Shown here: positions 29,588 to 37,618 of the stretch, piece by piece
Layout of the letters: the number at the start of each line of letters is the position of its first letter
Position numbering within the stretch: position 1 is the first letter of the stretch
Assembly: GCF_016861975.1 (NCBI RefSeq)
Contig: NZ_BOMB01000057.1
Location: 1 to 37,926, forward strand
Reading direction: 5' to 3'
Origin: Actinocatenispora rupis
GTDB taxonomy: Bacteria > Actinomycetota > Actinomycetes > Mycobacteriales > Micromonosporaceae
Length of the DNA stretch: 37,926 nucleotides
Translations under genes and position numbers: made by a program
Notes under the pieces: generated by a model
What the model was told of the DNA's origin: nothing
The model's database searches: none
Seen by the model: the letters and a program-made list of their open reading frames with translations, nothing else

Positions 29588-31015
29588 TCACCCGCGCGGG
29601 TCGGGCAGCCGGCGGGCGGCGACCGCGATCCCGACCAGTGTCACGCACTGCACCAGCAACACCACGACCAGTGCGGTACCGGTGCCCAGCGGCCCGACCA
29701 GCCCCACGAACAGCCCGCCGAGCAGCGCGGCACCCAGCGCCAACGCACTCTGCTGCGTCGTACTCAGCACGCCGGCGCCCGCGCCCGCCCGGTCCGCCGG
29801 CACGCCCGCGAGTACGACGCGGAAGAGGGTGGTCATGGCCAGCGCCTGGCCGACCCCGGTCACCACCATCCCCGGCACCATAGCCACGACGGCGTGCCCC
29901 GGCCACGCGACGAGCACCCCCACCGCGATCCCGAGTACGCCGAGGGCCTGGAGCGCGGCGCCGACCGGGACCGTACGGCGGCCCAGCCGGGACACCACGC
30001 GGGCGCTCACCATCGACGTCACCAGGAACGGCAGCGCCAGCGGCGCGAGCGTCAGCCCCGCCGCGGACGGGCCCAGCCGCAGCCCGTCCTGCGCGGCCAG
30101 CGCGAACGCGAACATGAAGCCCGCGAACCCGGCGAAGAACGGCACCGCGATCAGCAGTCCGCGCCGCATGCTCGGCGTACGCAGCAGCGACGGCGGCAGC
30201 AGCGGTACCCGGCCGCGCGCCTCGATCCGCCGTTCCACGGCCAGGAACGCGCCGCCCGCCACCGGCGCCAGCGCGAGCAGTACCCAGGACCAGGCGGGCC
30301 AGCCGAGCGTCCGCCCCTCCGTCAGCGGTACGAGCAGGGCCAGCAGCGTCGCGGCCAGCAGCACGGTCCCGGCCAGGTCGGTACGCGCCGGGTTCGCCGA
30401 CCGCGTCTCCGGTACGGCACGCGCCGACAGCACCAGCCCGACCAGCCCGATCGGTACGTTCACGAGGAAGATCGGCCGCCACTGCGTACCGGCGATGTTC
30501 GCGGCGACGAGGACCCCGCCGAGCAGTTGGCCGACCAGGGTGGCGATCCCGCCCATCGCGCCGTACCCGCCGAGCGCGCGGGACCGCCGCTGCCCGGACG
30601 TGGTCGCCTGGATCGTCGCCAACACCTGCGGCAACATGAACGCCGACGCCGCGCCCTGCGCCACCCGCGCCGCGACGAGCGCGCCGGCCGTCGGCGCCAG
30701 CCCGCACGCCAGCGACGTGAGCGTGAACAGCGCCAGCCCGACCCGGAACAACCGCCGCCGCCCGTACGCGTCGCCGAGCCGGCCGCCGAACACCATGAGC
30801 ACCGCGTACGCGATGCCGTAGCCGGCGACGACGAGTTCGAGGGTGGCGGTGGAGGCGTGCAGGGTGCGGTCGATCGTGGGCAGCGCCACGTTGACAACGA
30901 AGAAGTCGATCATCGGGAGGCCGGCGCCGAGCAGCAGCGTCACCAGCCCGGTCGTACCGAGCAGGGGCGCCGCCTGGCGCGCGGCGGTGCCACGGGTGGT
31001 GGCGAGAGTCGTCAT
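29588..31015 (-). CDS. MFS drug/metabolite efflux transporter (DHA2, EmrB/QacA-like)
   Basis: A 475-residue proton-driven exporter of the 14-helix DHA2 family. Landmarks are LPMIDFFVVNVALPTIDRTL (motif D region), GGRLGDAYGRRRLFRVGLAL (motif A between helices 2 and 3), ARVAQGAASAFMLPQVLATI and the motif C-like GGYGAMGGIATLVGQLLGG, which is characteristic of antiporters. The ATG at 31015 is clear. It diverges from an MmyB-like regulator across 100 bp holding several CAGGTA/TACCTG sites, so it is the probable target of that regulator. Substrate is unknown; drug resistance or export of a metabolite are both possible. Confidence 0.92.
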   Translation of the reverse strand: MTTLATTRGTAARQAAPLLGTTGLVTLLLGAGLPMIDFFVVNVALPTIDRTLHASTATLELVVAGYGIAYAVLMVFGGRLGDAYGRRRLFRVGLALFTLTSLACGLAPTAGALVAARVAQGAASAFMLPQVLATIQATTSGQRRSRALGGYGAMGGIATLVGQLLGGVLVAANIAGTQWRPIFLVNVPIGLVGLVLSARAVPETRSANPARTDLAGTVLLAATLLALLVPLTEGRTLGWPAWSWVLLALAPVAGGAFLAVERRIEARGRVPLLPPSLLRTPSMRRGLLIAVPFFAGFAGFMFAFALAAQDGLRLGPSAAGLTLAPLALPFLVTSMVSARVVSRLGRRTVPVGAALQALGVLGIAVGVLVAWPGHAVVAMVPGMVVTGVGQALAMTTLFRVVLAGVPADRAGAGAGVLSTTQQSALALGAALLGGLFVGLVGPLGTGTALVVVLLVQCVTLVGIAVAARRLPDPRG

Positions 31016-31041
31016 GACCCCACCGTCCGGCGCCCGCCACC

Positions 31042-31085
31042 CTGGTACCAGAGCGTGCTCATCCAGGTATCCGCACTACCTGGTA
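31042..31085. promoter_or_regulatory. Operator cluster between MFS and regulator genes
   Basis: CTGGTACCAG (31042-31051) is a perfect palindrome. CCAGGTA (31063-31069) and TACCTGG (31077-31083) form an inverted repeat with a 7-bp centre. All share the TACCTGG/TACCAGG-type half-site, so one regulator probably binds several times. Confidence 0.7.
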
Positions 31086-31115
31086 ACAGGCTGGCGGGCG
31101 AGCGAGAGTGGAGGC

Positions 31116-31994
31116 ATGGCGACGACGACCCTGCCCGTTGCACCGGTGGAGAGCGGCCACGACCCGCGCGCGATCCGCCGGCGGGAGCTGGCCCGGTTCC
31201 TGCGCAGCCGGCGCGAGCGCATCACGCCGGAGCAGGTCGGCCTGCCACCCGGCCGCCGCCGGCGTACGCCGGGGTTGCGCCGCGAGGAGGTCGCGCAGCT
31301 CGCCGGCGTCGGCGTCACCTGGTACACGTGGCTGGAGCAGGGGCGCGACATCCAGGCGTCCGAGCAGGTACTGAACGCGATCGCCGGCACCCTGCGCCTC
31401 GACCCGTACGAGCGGTCGCATTTGTGCACGCTCGCCGGGATCCCGGAGCCGGCCGCGGCGAAGGAGTGCCGGGCGGTGCCGCCCGAGGTGCACGCGATGC
31501 TGCGGCAGCTCAACCCGTACCCCGCCACCGTGCAGAACGCGCGCGGCGACATCCTCGCCTTCAACGCCACGTACGACCGGCTGGTGGGCGGGTTGTCGGC
31601 GCGGCCGTTCGAGGAGCGGAACTCGCTGCTGCTGGCGTTCACGGATCCGGCCTGGCGGGCCCGGATCGTCGACTGGGACGTCGCCGCGCCGCGGATGGTC
31701 GCGCAGTTCCGCGCCGCGATGGCCCGGCACGTCGCCGAACCCGCCTGGAAGGACCTCGTACGGCGGCTGCGGCAGGCGTCGCCGGAGTTCGCGGAGCTGT
31801 GGGAGCGGCACGAGGTGAAGGCGCCGGAGAACCTCACGAAGCGGTACCGCAGCGTCGACGTGGGCCTGGTGCACCTGCGGTACACGCACCTGTGGTTCGG
31901 TCCGCGCACCGAGACGCGGCTGACGACGTACACGCCGGCCGACGCGGGGTCCGCCGACCGCCTCGCCGAGCTGTACGCGCTGGCCACCGCCTGA
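31116..31994 (+). CDS. MmyB-like helix-turn-helix regulator
   Basis: A 292-residue regulator with an N-terminal XRE-type helix-turn-helix (about 50-80: TPGLRREEVAQLAGVGVTWY, TWLEQGRDIQASEQV) and a C-terminal MmyB ligand-binding PAS-like domain. The latter shows LNPYPATVQNARGDILAFN, then NSLLLAFTDPAWRARIVDW and LVHLRYTHLWFGP. Such proteins often control an adjacent oxidoreductase or exporter and are thought to sense fatty-acid-like ligands. ATG 31116 follows GTGGAGGC very closely. It is divergent from the MFS exporter with shared operator-like repeats, which suggests mutual control. Confidence 0.9.
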   Translation: MATTTLPVAPVESGHDPRAIRRRELARFLRSRRERITPEQVGLPPGRRRRTPGLRREEVAQLAGVGVTWYTWLEQGRDIQASEQVLNAIAGTLRLDPYERSHLCTLAGIPEPAAAKECRAVPPEVHAMLRQLNPYPATVQNARGDILAFNATYDRLVGGLSARPFEERNSLLLAFTDPAWRARIVDWDVAAPRMVAQFRAAMARHVAEPAWKDLVRRLRQASPEFAELWERHEVKAPENLTKRYRSVDVGLVHLRYTHLWFGPRTETRLTTYTPADAGSADRLAELYALATA

Positions 31995-32055
31995 CCACCC
32001 GGTACCGCAACGGCAGGAAGCGGACGCCGCTTGAGACGCTGACCACACCGCGACT

Positions 32056-32077
32056 GGTTTTGTTAGCTAAGGAAACC
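32056..32077. promoter_or_regulatory. 22-bp imperfect palindrome before the second MFS gene
   Basis: GGTTTTGTTAG and CTAAGGAAACC match as inverted arms at 9 of 11 positions, centred on the perfect TTAGCTAA (32063-32070). The block is AT-rich, 43 bp before the GTG start of the transporter. It looks like a MarR- or TetR-type operator, but no such gene is adjacent. Confidence 0.65.
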
Positions 32078-32119
32078 AAAACGGAGCGAGAATGGTGCGG
32101 TGACGCGGAAGTGGGGTGA

Positions 32120-33403
32120 GTGACGGCGGTGTTGTCGGCGCGCGGGTGGACGGGCAGCACGTTCCGTTCCCTGCGTACCCGGAACTACCGGCTGTTCGCC
32201 ACCGGCCAGGTCGTCTCCAACACCGGCACCTGGATGCAGCGCATCGCGCAGGACTGGTTGGTACTGAGCCTGACCAACAGCCCCACCGCGGTCGGCATCA
32301 CCACGGCGTTGCAGTTCCTGCCGATGCTGATGTTCGGGCTGTGGGGCGGCGTCCTCGCCGACCGGTACCCGAAGCGCCGGCTGCTGATCGCCACCCAGAG
32401 CTGCATGGGCCTGCTGGCCGCGGCGCTCGCCGTGCTCACCCTCACCGGCACCGTACGGGTCGGGCACGTCTACCTCATCGCGTTCCTGCTCGGGCTGGCC
32501 ACGGTGGTGGACAACCCGACGCGCCAGTCGTTCGTGACGGAGATGGTCGGCGAGTCCGACCTGCGCAACGCGGTCAGCCTCAACGCGGCGATCTTCCAGG
32601 CCGCGCGGCTCGTCGGCCCCGCCGTGGCCGGCGTCCTCATCAACGCGGTCGGCGCCGGCTGGGCGTTCGGCGTCAACGCCCTCAGCTACGTGGGCGTCCT
32701 CACCGGGCTGCTGCTCATGCGCCCCGCCGAGCTGTACCCGTCGCCCCGCGTGGCCCGCGCCCGCGGCCAGCTCCGCGAGGGCCTGCGGTACATCGCGGGG
32801 CGGCGCGAGCTGGTGTGGCCGATCGTACTGGTGGGCTTCGTCGGCACCTTCGGGTACAACTGGCCGATCATCCTGTCGGCGTTCGCGAAGGACGTGTTCC
32901 ACCACGGCGCCGGGACGTACGGGGTGTTCAACACGCTGATGGCGGTCGGCTCGCTGGCCGGCGCGCTGCTCGCCGCCCGGCGTACGACGACGCGGTTGCG
33001 GATGCTGCTCGCCGCCGCGGCCGGCTTCGGCGTACTGGAGGTCGTGGCCGCGCTGACCCCGTGGTTCTGGCTGTTCTGCCCGCTGCTGCTGGTGATCGGC
33101 CTGCTCGGGCTCACCTTCAACACCACCGCGAACACGACCGTCCAGCTCGCCTGCTCGCCCGAGATGCGCGGCCGGGTCATGGGCGTCTACATGCTCGTCT
33201 TCACCGGCGGTACGCCCATCGGCGGCCCGCTCATCGGCTGGGTCACCGAGACGTACGGCGCGCGCGACGGGCTGGCGGTCGGCGGTGCCGTCGCGGCCCT
33301 CGCCGCCGCGACGGTGGCCGCGATCCTGGCGTTCGCCCGGCACGACGGCACGCCGGTCTCGATCCGTTCCGCGGTCGGCACCCTCACCGGCCGTCGCGCG
33401 TAA
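32120..33403 (+). CDS. MFS transporter (MFS_3/EntS-like)
   Basis: A 427-residue, 12-helix major facilitator of the MFS_3 type. NYRLFATGQVVSNTGTWMQRIAQDW is split across the first helix as SNTGTWMQRIAQDWLVL, diagnostic for this subfamily. GVLADRYPKRRLLIATQ is motif A, and DNPTRQSFVTEMVGESDLRNA, VSLNAAIFQAARLVGPAVAG and SPEMRGRVMGVYMLVFTGGT complete the family pattern. Relatives export siderophores, drugs or macrolides; the substrate is unknown. The start at GTG 32120 precedes MTAVLSARG; its ribosome site is weak. The operator-like palindrome at 32056-32077 probably regulates it. It converges with the PfkB gene, with only 19 nt between stops. Confidence 0.9.
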   Translation: MTAVLSARGWTGSTFRSLRTRNYRLFATGQVVSNTGTWMQRIAQDWLVLSLTNSPTAVGITTALQFLPMLMFGLWGGVLADRYPKRRLLIATQSCMGLLAAALAVLTLTGTVRVGHVYLIAFLLGLATVVDNPTRQSFVTEMVGESDLRNAVSLNAAIFQAARLVGPAVAGVLINAVGAGWAFGVNALSYVGVLTGLLLMRPAELYPSPRVARARGQLREGLRYIAGRRELVWPIVLVGFVGTFGYNWPIILSAFAKDVFHHGAGTYGVFNTLMAVGSLAGALLAARRTTTRLRMLLAAAAGFGVLEVVAALTPWFWLFCPLLLVIGLLGLTFNTTANTTVQLACSPEMRGRVMGVYMLVFTGGTPIGGPLIGWVTETYGARDGLAVGGAVAALAAATVAAILAFARHDGTPVSIRSAVGTLTGRRA

Positions 33404-33436
33404 CCGCCGCGCCGCGCCGCGGTCAGGTCGCGGCGG
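33404..33436. terminator. GC hairpin between converging stop codons
   Basis: CCGCCGCG (33404-33411) pairs with CGCGGCGG (33429-33436), the second arm lying inside the last codons of the kinase gene. It is the only stem seen between the two convergent genes. Confidence 0.4.
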
Positions 33437-34343
33437 CGAGTTCGGCGTCGGTGGGCGGGTCGGCGCCGGGGCGCCCGCAGGTGATCGCGGCGGCCCGCAG
33501 CGCGCGGCGCAGTACTTCGGTGGCGGTCTCCTCGGCCAGCCGCGGCAACGCGCCGACGGTCAGCACGCCGTGCCGGTACAGGCCGTCGAGCAGCGCGGAG
33601 GTCACCGAGTCGCCCGCGCCGACCGTGTCGACCACCGTGACCGGCGGCGCCGGCAGCTCCACCGTGTACCCGGGGGTGGCGAGCCGCGCACCCGCGCCGC
33701 CCTCGGTGACGACCACCAGGGACGGGCCGGCGGCGAGCCAGCGCGCGACGACGTCGGCGACCGGCTCCCCCGGGTACAGCCAGGCCACGTCGTCGCCGCT
33801 CGCCTTGACCAGGTGCGCCAGTCGGACGAACCGTTCCACCTGCGCCCGTGCGTACTCCCGGGTGCCGTGCAGGTCCGGTCGCACGTTCGGGTCGTACGAG
33901 ACGACGGTGTCGCGGCGGATCCGGCCGAGCAGGTCGGCGAGCACGTCGCCGCCGGGGGCGAGGGTGCCGAGCGAGCCGGTGTGCACGGCGACGCTCCCCG
34001 GGTACGCGGCCAGCGTCGCCGGATCCCAGCGCAGGTCGAACTCGTACGCGGCGGAGCCGTCGGCGGCGAGCCGGGCGGTGGCCGTCGCCGTGGCCCGGTC
34101 GGTCAGGTGGCTGCCGGTCAGCGTGACGCCGGCCCGGGTCAGGTGTGCCTCCACCCGCTCCCCGCGTACGTCCCGGCCGAACTGCGTGACCAGCCCGACC
34201 GCGTCGCCCAGCCGGGCCAGCCCGAGCGCCACGTTCGCCGGGGAGCCGCCGACGTGCTCGGTAGGCGGCGCGCCCGCGCGCCCGTACACGACGTCCACCA
34301 GGGACTCACCGATCACCGTGAACACGGTGTCCGATCGTGCCAT
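33423..34343 (-). CDS. PfkB-family carbohydrate kinase (fructokinase-like)
   Basis: A 306-residue ribokinase-fold sugar kinase. The N-terminal substrate motif is VGGSPANVALGLARLG (31-46), and the C-terminal ATP/catalytic motif is VVDTVGAGDSVTSALLDGL with the catalytic Asp in GAGD. SYDPNVRPDLHG and VKASGDDVAWLYPGE are the hinge region of fructokinase-like members. The ATG at 34343 gives MARSDTVFTVIGESLVDVV; the family motif starts a few residues later. No sugar transporter is nearby, so the substrate remains a guess between fructose and related sugars. It diverges from the DJ-1/PfpI gene. Confidence 0.9.
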   Translation of the reverse strand: MARSDTVFTVIGESLVDVVYGRAGAPPTEHVGGSPANVALGLARLGDAVGLVTQFGRDVRGERVEAHLTRAGVTLTGSHLTDRATATATARLAADGSAAYEFDLRWDPATLAAYPGSVAVHTGSLGTLAPGGDVLADLLGRIRRDTVVSYDPNVRPDLHGTREYARAQVERFVRLAHLVKASGDDVAWLYPGEPVADVVARWLAAGPSLVVVTEGGAGARLATPGYTVELPAPPVTVVDTVGAGDSVTSALLDGLYRHGVLTVGALPRLAEETATEVLRRALRAAAITCGRPGADPPTDAELAAAT

Positions 34344-34433
34344 CCGCCGCGTACGGCCGCGCGAGCAGTTCCCGCGTTCCGTACCCCGGGGCGGGTGGGT
34401 CGCCGATAGTGGGGTGGGGAAAGGAGGCTGACG

Positions 34434-35000
34434 ATGCCGAAAGTGATCATCCTGACCGGCGACGCGGCCGAGTCGCTGGAGGTCATGTACCCGTACCAAC
34501 GGTTGCAGGAGGAGGGGTACCAGGTCGACATCGCCGCGCCGGCGGTGAAGAAGCTCCAGTTCGTCGTGCACGACTTCGTGGACGGCTTCGACACGTACAC
34601 CGAGAAGCCCGGGTACACGTGGCCGGCGAACGTGGCGTTCGCGGACGTGAACCCGGCCGACTACGTGGCGATGGTGATTCCGGGCGGCCGGGCGCCGGAG
34701 TACATCCGGAACGATCCCGACTTCCAGCGGATCGTGCGGCACTTCTTCGAGGCCGACCTGCCGGTCGCGCACCTGTGCCACGCCGCCCAGGGTCTCGCCG
34801 CCGCCGGCGTACTGGAGGGTCGGCGCACCGCCGCGTACCCGGCGCTGGAGCCGGACGTACGCGCCGCGGGCGCGGAGTACGTGGACGCGGCGGCCGTCGT
34901 GGACGGACAGATGGTGTCGGCGCGGGCGTGGCCGGACCACCCGTCCTGGTTCGGCGAGTTCATGACCATCCTGCGCGCGAAGGCACCCGCGAGCACGTAA
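34434..35000 (+). CDS. DJ-1/PfpI family protein
   Basis: A 188-residue protein of the DJ-1/PfpI class I glutaminase-like superfamily (proteases, deglycases, chaperones, isonitrile hydratases). The nucleophile elbow is VAHLCHAAQG with Cys115 followed by His116, and the acidic helper is in GDAAESLEVMYPYQRL. YVAMVIPGGRAPEYIRNDP is the strand before the elbow, as in PfpI. Substrate or exact activity cannot be told from sequence. It has an excellent ribosome site, AAGGAGG at 34421-34427, before the ATG, so it is probably well expressed. It is followed by ppa with 137 bp between them. Confidence 0.9.
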   Translation: MPKVIILTGDAAESLEVMYPYQRLQEEGYQVDIAAPAVKKLQFVVHDFVDGFDTYTEKPGYTWPANVAFADVNPADYVAMVIPGGRAPEYIRNDPDFQRIVRHFFEADLPVAHLCHAAQGLAAAGVLEGRRTAAYPALEPDVRAAGAEYVDAAAVVDGQMVSARAWPDHPSWFGEFMTILRAKAPAST

Positions 35001-35014
35001 CGTCGTACCGTCCT

Positions 35015-35068
35015 CGCCCGGGGTCACGGGTACCGGCCCGTCGGCGGGCCGGCGCCCGGGGTCACGGG
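35015..35068. repeat. Exact 16-bp direct repeat upstream of ppa
   Basis: CGCCCGGGGTCACGGG occurs at 35015-35030 and 35053-35068, 38 bp apart, each followed by a related CCGGC. It ends 69 bp before the ppa start and could be a regulator site or a local duplication. Confidence 0.6.
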
Positions 35069-35137
35069 CGCCGGCGCGCAGGCGTACCACGGGGTCGTGA
35101 CACCGGCAGCGACCCCGACCAGCCGTGGAGGTGGCCG

Positions 35138-35635
35138 ATGGAATTCGACATGGTGGTGGAGATCCCCGGCGGCTCGCGCAACAAGTACGAGATGGATCAC
35201 GACCTGGGCCGGATCCGGTTGGACCGCACGCTGTTCACCGCGACCCGCTACCCCGCCGACTACGGCTACGTGCCCGACTCGTGGGGCGAGGACGACGACC
35301 CGCTCGACGCCATGGTGCTGCTCCTCGACGAGCCCACCTTTCCCGGCTGTGTCATCCGGGTACGCCCCGTCGCCGTCTTCTGGATGCGCGACGAGCACGG
35401 CCCCGACGCCAAGATCGTCTGCGTACCGGCCGGCGACCACCGGTTCGACGCCATCCAGGACCTGACCGACCTGCCGCAGCACCTCCGCGACGAGATCGGC
35501 CACTTCTTCGACGTGTACAAGTCGCTCGAACCCGGCAAGGACACCGAGATCCGCGGCTGGCAGGGCCGCCACCACGCCGAGGCCGAGGTCACCTCCGCCC
35601 GCGAACGCCAGGCCGCCCGCGACGCCACCCCCTGA
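35138..35635 (+). CDS. ppa: Inorganic pyrophosphatase (family I)
   Basis: Hydrolyses pyrophosphate from biosynthetic reactions to phosphate in the cytoplasm, pulling nucleotide and protein synthesis forward. The 165-residue protein has the full family I pattern: EIPGGSRNKYEMD, DRTLFTATRYPADYGYVPDS, and the metal-binding EDDDPLDAMVLL (51-62), followed by GCVIRVRPVAVFWMRDE and HFFDVYKSLEPGK. The ATG at 35138 has GGAGGT 5 nt upstream. It seems to be its own transcription unit behind the repeat at 35015-35068. The 5' end of the gene and length are normal for the bacterial hexameric enzyme. Confidence 0.97.
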   Translation: MEFDMVVEIPGGSRNKYEMDHDLGRIRLDRTLFTATRYPADYGYVPDSWGEDDDPLDAMVLLLDEPTFPGCVIRVRPVAVFWMRDEHGPDAKIVCVPAGDHRFDAIQDLTDLPQHLRDEIGHFFDVYKSLEPGKDTEIRGWQGRHHAEAEVTSARERQAARDATP

Positions 35636-35673
35636 CCGCCGCGCCGGCACCGCGGTCGGTGTTCCGCCGCGGG

Positions 35674-36264
35674 TCAGATGAGCATGATCATGCCGGCGTG
35701 CAGGCGACCGTCCAGGCCCGTCGTGGTCCGCACCGACACGTACTGCCCGGGCCGCAGCGTCGCCACCGACCGCGCGCCGACCACCGTCGTACCGCGGTCC
35801 ACGACGAGGCCCAGCGGCGTACCGTCGGGCAGTTCCAGGACGAGGGCGCCGGGCGCCACCGACCGCACCGTGCCCGAGCACATCGAGTCGAGTTCCGCGC
35901 CCGTCGGGTCGGCGCGGTACCAGCGGCAGCCGTACGGCGAGGGCACCGAGAACGCCTCGTCGGGCGAGGACACCGAGGTCGGCGCGGACGACGGCCGGTC
36001 GCCGGTCGCCCGCTGCACGGCCATTCCGGCGACGAAACCGACCGCGAGGAGTACCGCCGCCGCGACCGCCAGGTACCACCGGGGCCGGTGCCCATGGCGC
36101 TCGTCGTCGTGCGCGGATCCGCCGTCGGCCTCGGTCACCATCCCCAGGTCGATCACCGTCGGTGTGCCGGCCGCGCCGTCGGACCGCTCGTCCGGACCCG
36201 CCGGGTCGTCGACCTGCTCGTCCGGATCGTCCCCCGGCCACGCGTGCGTACTCCGCAGCGCCAC
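35674..36264 (-). CDS. Membrane-anchored protein of unknown function
   Basis: A 196-residue protein with an acidic, disordered cytoplasmic N-terminus (about 1-60, rich in Asp, Glu and Pro), one hydrophobic helix at about 63-83 and an extracytoplasmic part of about 110 residues. The latter contains a beta-rich segment with GTVRSVAPGALVLELPDGTP and TTVVGARSVATLRPGQYVSV, resembling small OB- or SH3-like domains (DUF5666-like) but not close enough to name. Two cysteines (YGCRWY and SMCSG) may form a disulfide. The GTG at 36264 gives MALRSTHAW. It converges with ppa and diverges from the P-loop kinase. Confidence 0.75.
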   Translation of the reverse strand: MALRSTHAWPGDDPDEQVDDPAGPDERSDGAAGTPTVIDLGMVTEADGGSAHDDERHGHRPRWYLAVAAAVLLAVGFVAGMAVQRATGDRPSSAPTSVSSPDEAFSVPSPYGCRWYRADPTGAELDSMCSGTVRSVAPGALVLELPDGTPLGLVVDRGTTVVGARSVATLRPGQYVSVRTTTGLDGRLHAGMIMLI

Positions 36265-36362
36265 TCACCGAGTCTGGCATCGAGCCCACCCGGCCCCGGC
36301 GACTTCCGCGAACCGTCACCCGCCCGGCGAACAGCACTGGATACTCGGCCCCCCACCCCGCC

Positions 36363-36368
36363 CTATCC
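36363..36368 (+). promoter_or_regulatory. Possible -10 box of a leaderless message
   Basis: TATCCT ends 7 nt before the GTG at 36376, and no ribosome site lies between. This is the usual layout of leaderless actinobacterial genes. Confidence 0.55.
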
Positions 36369-36375
36369 TCACGCC

Positions 36376-36891
36376 GTGCCCACGGGAACCACCGACACCA
36401 CCCTCGTCGTACTGCGGGGCAACTCGGGCTCCGGCAAGAGCACCACCGCCCGCGCCCTCCGCGACCGCCTCGGACGCGGCGTCGCCTGGGTCGAGCAGGA
36501 CTACCTGCGGCGGATCCTGCTGCGCGAACACGACGTCGCCGGCGGCGCGAACATCGGGCTGATCGACCAGACCACCCGGTACGCCCTCGACCACGGCTAC
36601 CACGTCGTACTCGACGGCATCCTCGACGCCGGCCGGTACGGTGCGATGCTTCGCGGGCTGCACGCCGACCACGCCGGCCGCTCCGCGTTCTACTACTTCG
36701 ACGTGCCGTTCGACGAGACCGTCCGCCGGCACGCGACGCGCCCGCAGCGGGACGCGTTCGGCGCCGAGGAGATGCGCGGCTGGTACCGGGAGCGGGACCT
36801 GCTCGGTCAGGTCCCCGAAACGCTCGTCCCCGCCGCGGCCACGCTGGCGGAGACCGTCGACCGCGTCCTCGCCGACCTCCGGCACCGCTGA
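36376..36891 (+). CDS. Small P-loop kinase (AAA/zeta-toxin-like)
   Basis: A 171-residue P-loop kinase of unknown substrate. Walker A is RGNSGSGKSTTARAL (GNSGSGKST at 15-23); WVEQDYLRRILL follows, then DHGYHVVLDGIL with a Walker B-like Asp, and a lid region RRHATRPQRDAFGAEEMRGWYRERDLL rich in Arg, split by the Phe. The size and order resemble chloramphenicol phosphotransferase/zeta-like and gluconate kinase-like proteins; no antitoxin is visible beside it. The GTG at 36376 is probably leaderless. The gene ends about 140 bp before the hairpin serving the next minus-strand gene. Confidence 0.85.
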   Translation: MPTGTTDTTLVVLRGNSGSGKSTTARALRDRLGRGVAWVEQDYLRRILLREHDVAGGANIGLIDQTTRYALDHGYHVVLDGILDAGRYGAMLRGLHADHAGRSAFYYFDVPFDETVRRHATRPQRDAFGAEEMRGWYRERDLLGQVPETLVPAAATLAETVDRVLADLRHR

Positions 36892-37034
36892 CCCCGCCGG
36901 ATGGCGCTTTCCGTCGGGATTCCGAGCCAGCCGACCCGTACCGGAGGGTCCGCCGGCGGGTGGCTGAAACAGTCGTCGCCGTGCCGGACAGGTGCGGGGC
37001 CCGGACAGGGGTCCAGATCCGTCCAGCCCTCGTT

Positions 37035-37073
37035 CCGGCTGTCCGGCGCGCGGATCACGCGCCGGACAGCCGG
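37035..37073 (-). terminator. 16-bp hairpin overlapping the membrane-protein stop codon
   Basis: Arms 37035-37050 and 37058-37073 are perfectly complementary, with a 7-nt loop. The stop codon (37055-37057) lies in the loop, and the last codons form one arm. It is a strong terminator-like stem for the minus-strand gene at 37055-37618. Confidence 0.8.
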
Positions 37074-37618
37074 CTCCGGTACCAGCGCCGCGCGGACGGC
37101 ACCCACGCCAGCACGATGACCGTGATCGGAAAGCCGAGCGGTACGAGATGGGCGACCCGGTCCACGGCTCCGGCCGGGCCCGAACCCACCAGGTCGGGCC
37201 GCACGACCGCGCCGAAGATCCCCAAGGCGATCACCACAGCACACCCCACCGTCAGTACGACCTGCCCGTACCGACGCCGCGCGACATGCAGCACCGCTCC
37301 GCCGGTCAACACGACCACGACACCCGGGTCGGCGACGGCGGTGGACCAGTAGTACCCCCGCAGCCAACCCCGGGGCCGGACGAACGAGAGCTCACCGAAA
37401 CCGGCGCTGTAGCCATGATCCAGCGCGCTCACGGCATCGAGCCAGCCCAGCACGGTCGCCACCACACCCAGACCCGCAAGTACCACCGTGACGGTCACCG
37501 CCGCGCCGGGGCGCTGCGGCGCGCTGCGCCCGACGTACAGCCGCATCAGCCACACGGTCACCAGGACCGTCACCGCGACGACCGCCCCGACAAGCCCCAG
37601 CACACCGACCATCGTCAC
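37055..37618 (-). CDS. Multi-pass membrane protein of unknown function
   Basis: A 187-residue protein with about five hydrophobic helices (near 3-25, 40-60, 90-110, 118-140 and 155-175), connected by short loops. A GWLRGYYWSTAVADPGVVVVL segment is split by the polar residues before helix 3, and the C-terminus RRWYRSRL is basic, suggesting it faces the cytoplasm. I do not recognise a family. The GTG at 37618 has AGGTG upstream; an ATG two codons later is an alternative. TAGCCT boxes in the 22-bp direct repeat at 37685-37716 could be its promoter. A strong hairpin overlaps its stop. Confidence 0.75.
   Translation of the reverse strand: MTMVGVLGLVGAVVAVTVLVTVWLMRLYVGRSAPQRPGAAVTVTVVLAGLGVVATVLGWLDAVSALDHGYSAGFGELSFVRPRGWLRGYYWSTAVADPGVVVVLTGGAVLHVARRRYGQVVLTVGCAVVIALGIFGAVVRPDLVGSGPAGAVDRVAHLVPLGFPITVIVLAWVPSARRWYRSRLSGA

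Noticed and set aside
36376-36891. Zeta-type toxin of a toxin-antitoxin pair
   Set aside because: The P-loop kinase fold fits, but no small antitoxin gene precedes it and the upstream gene is divergent.
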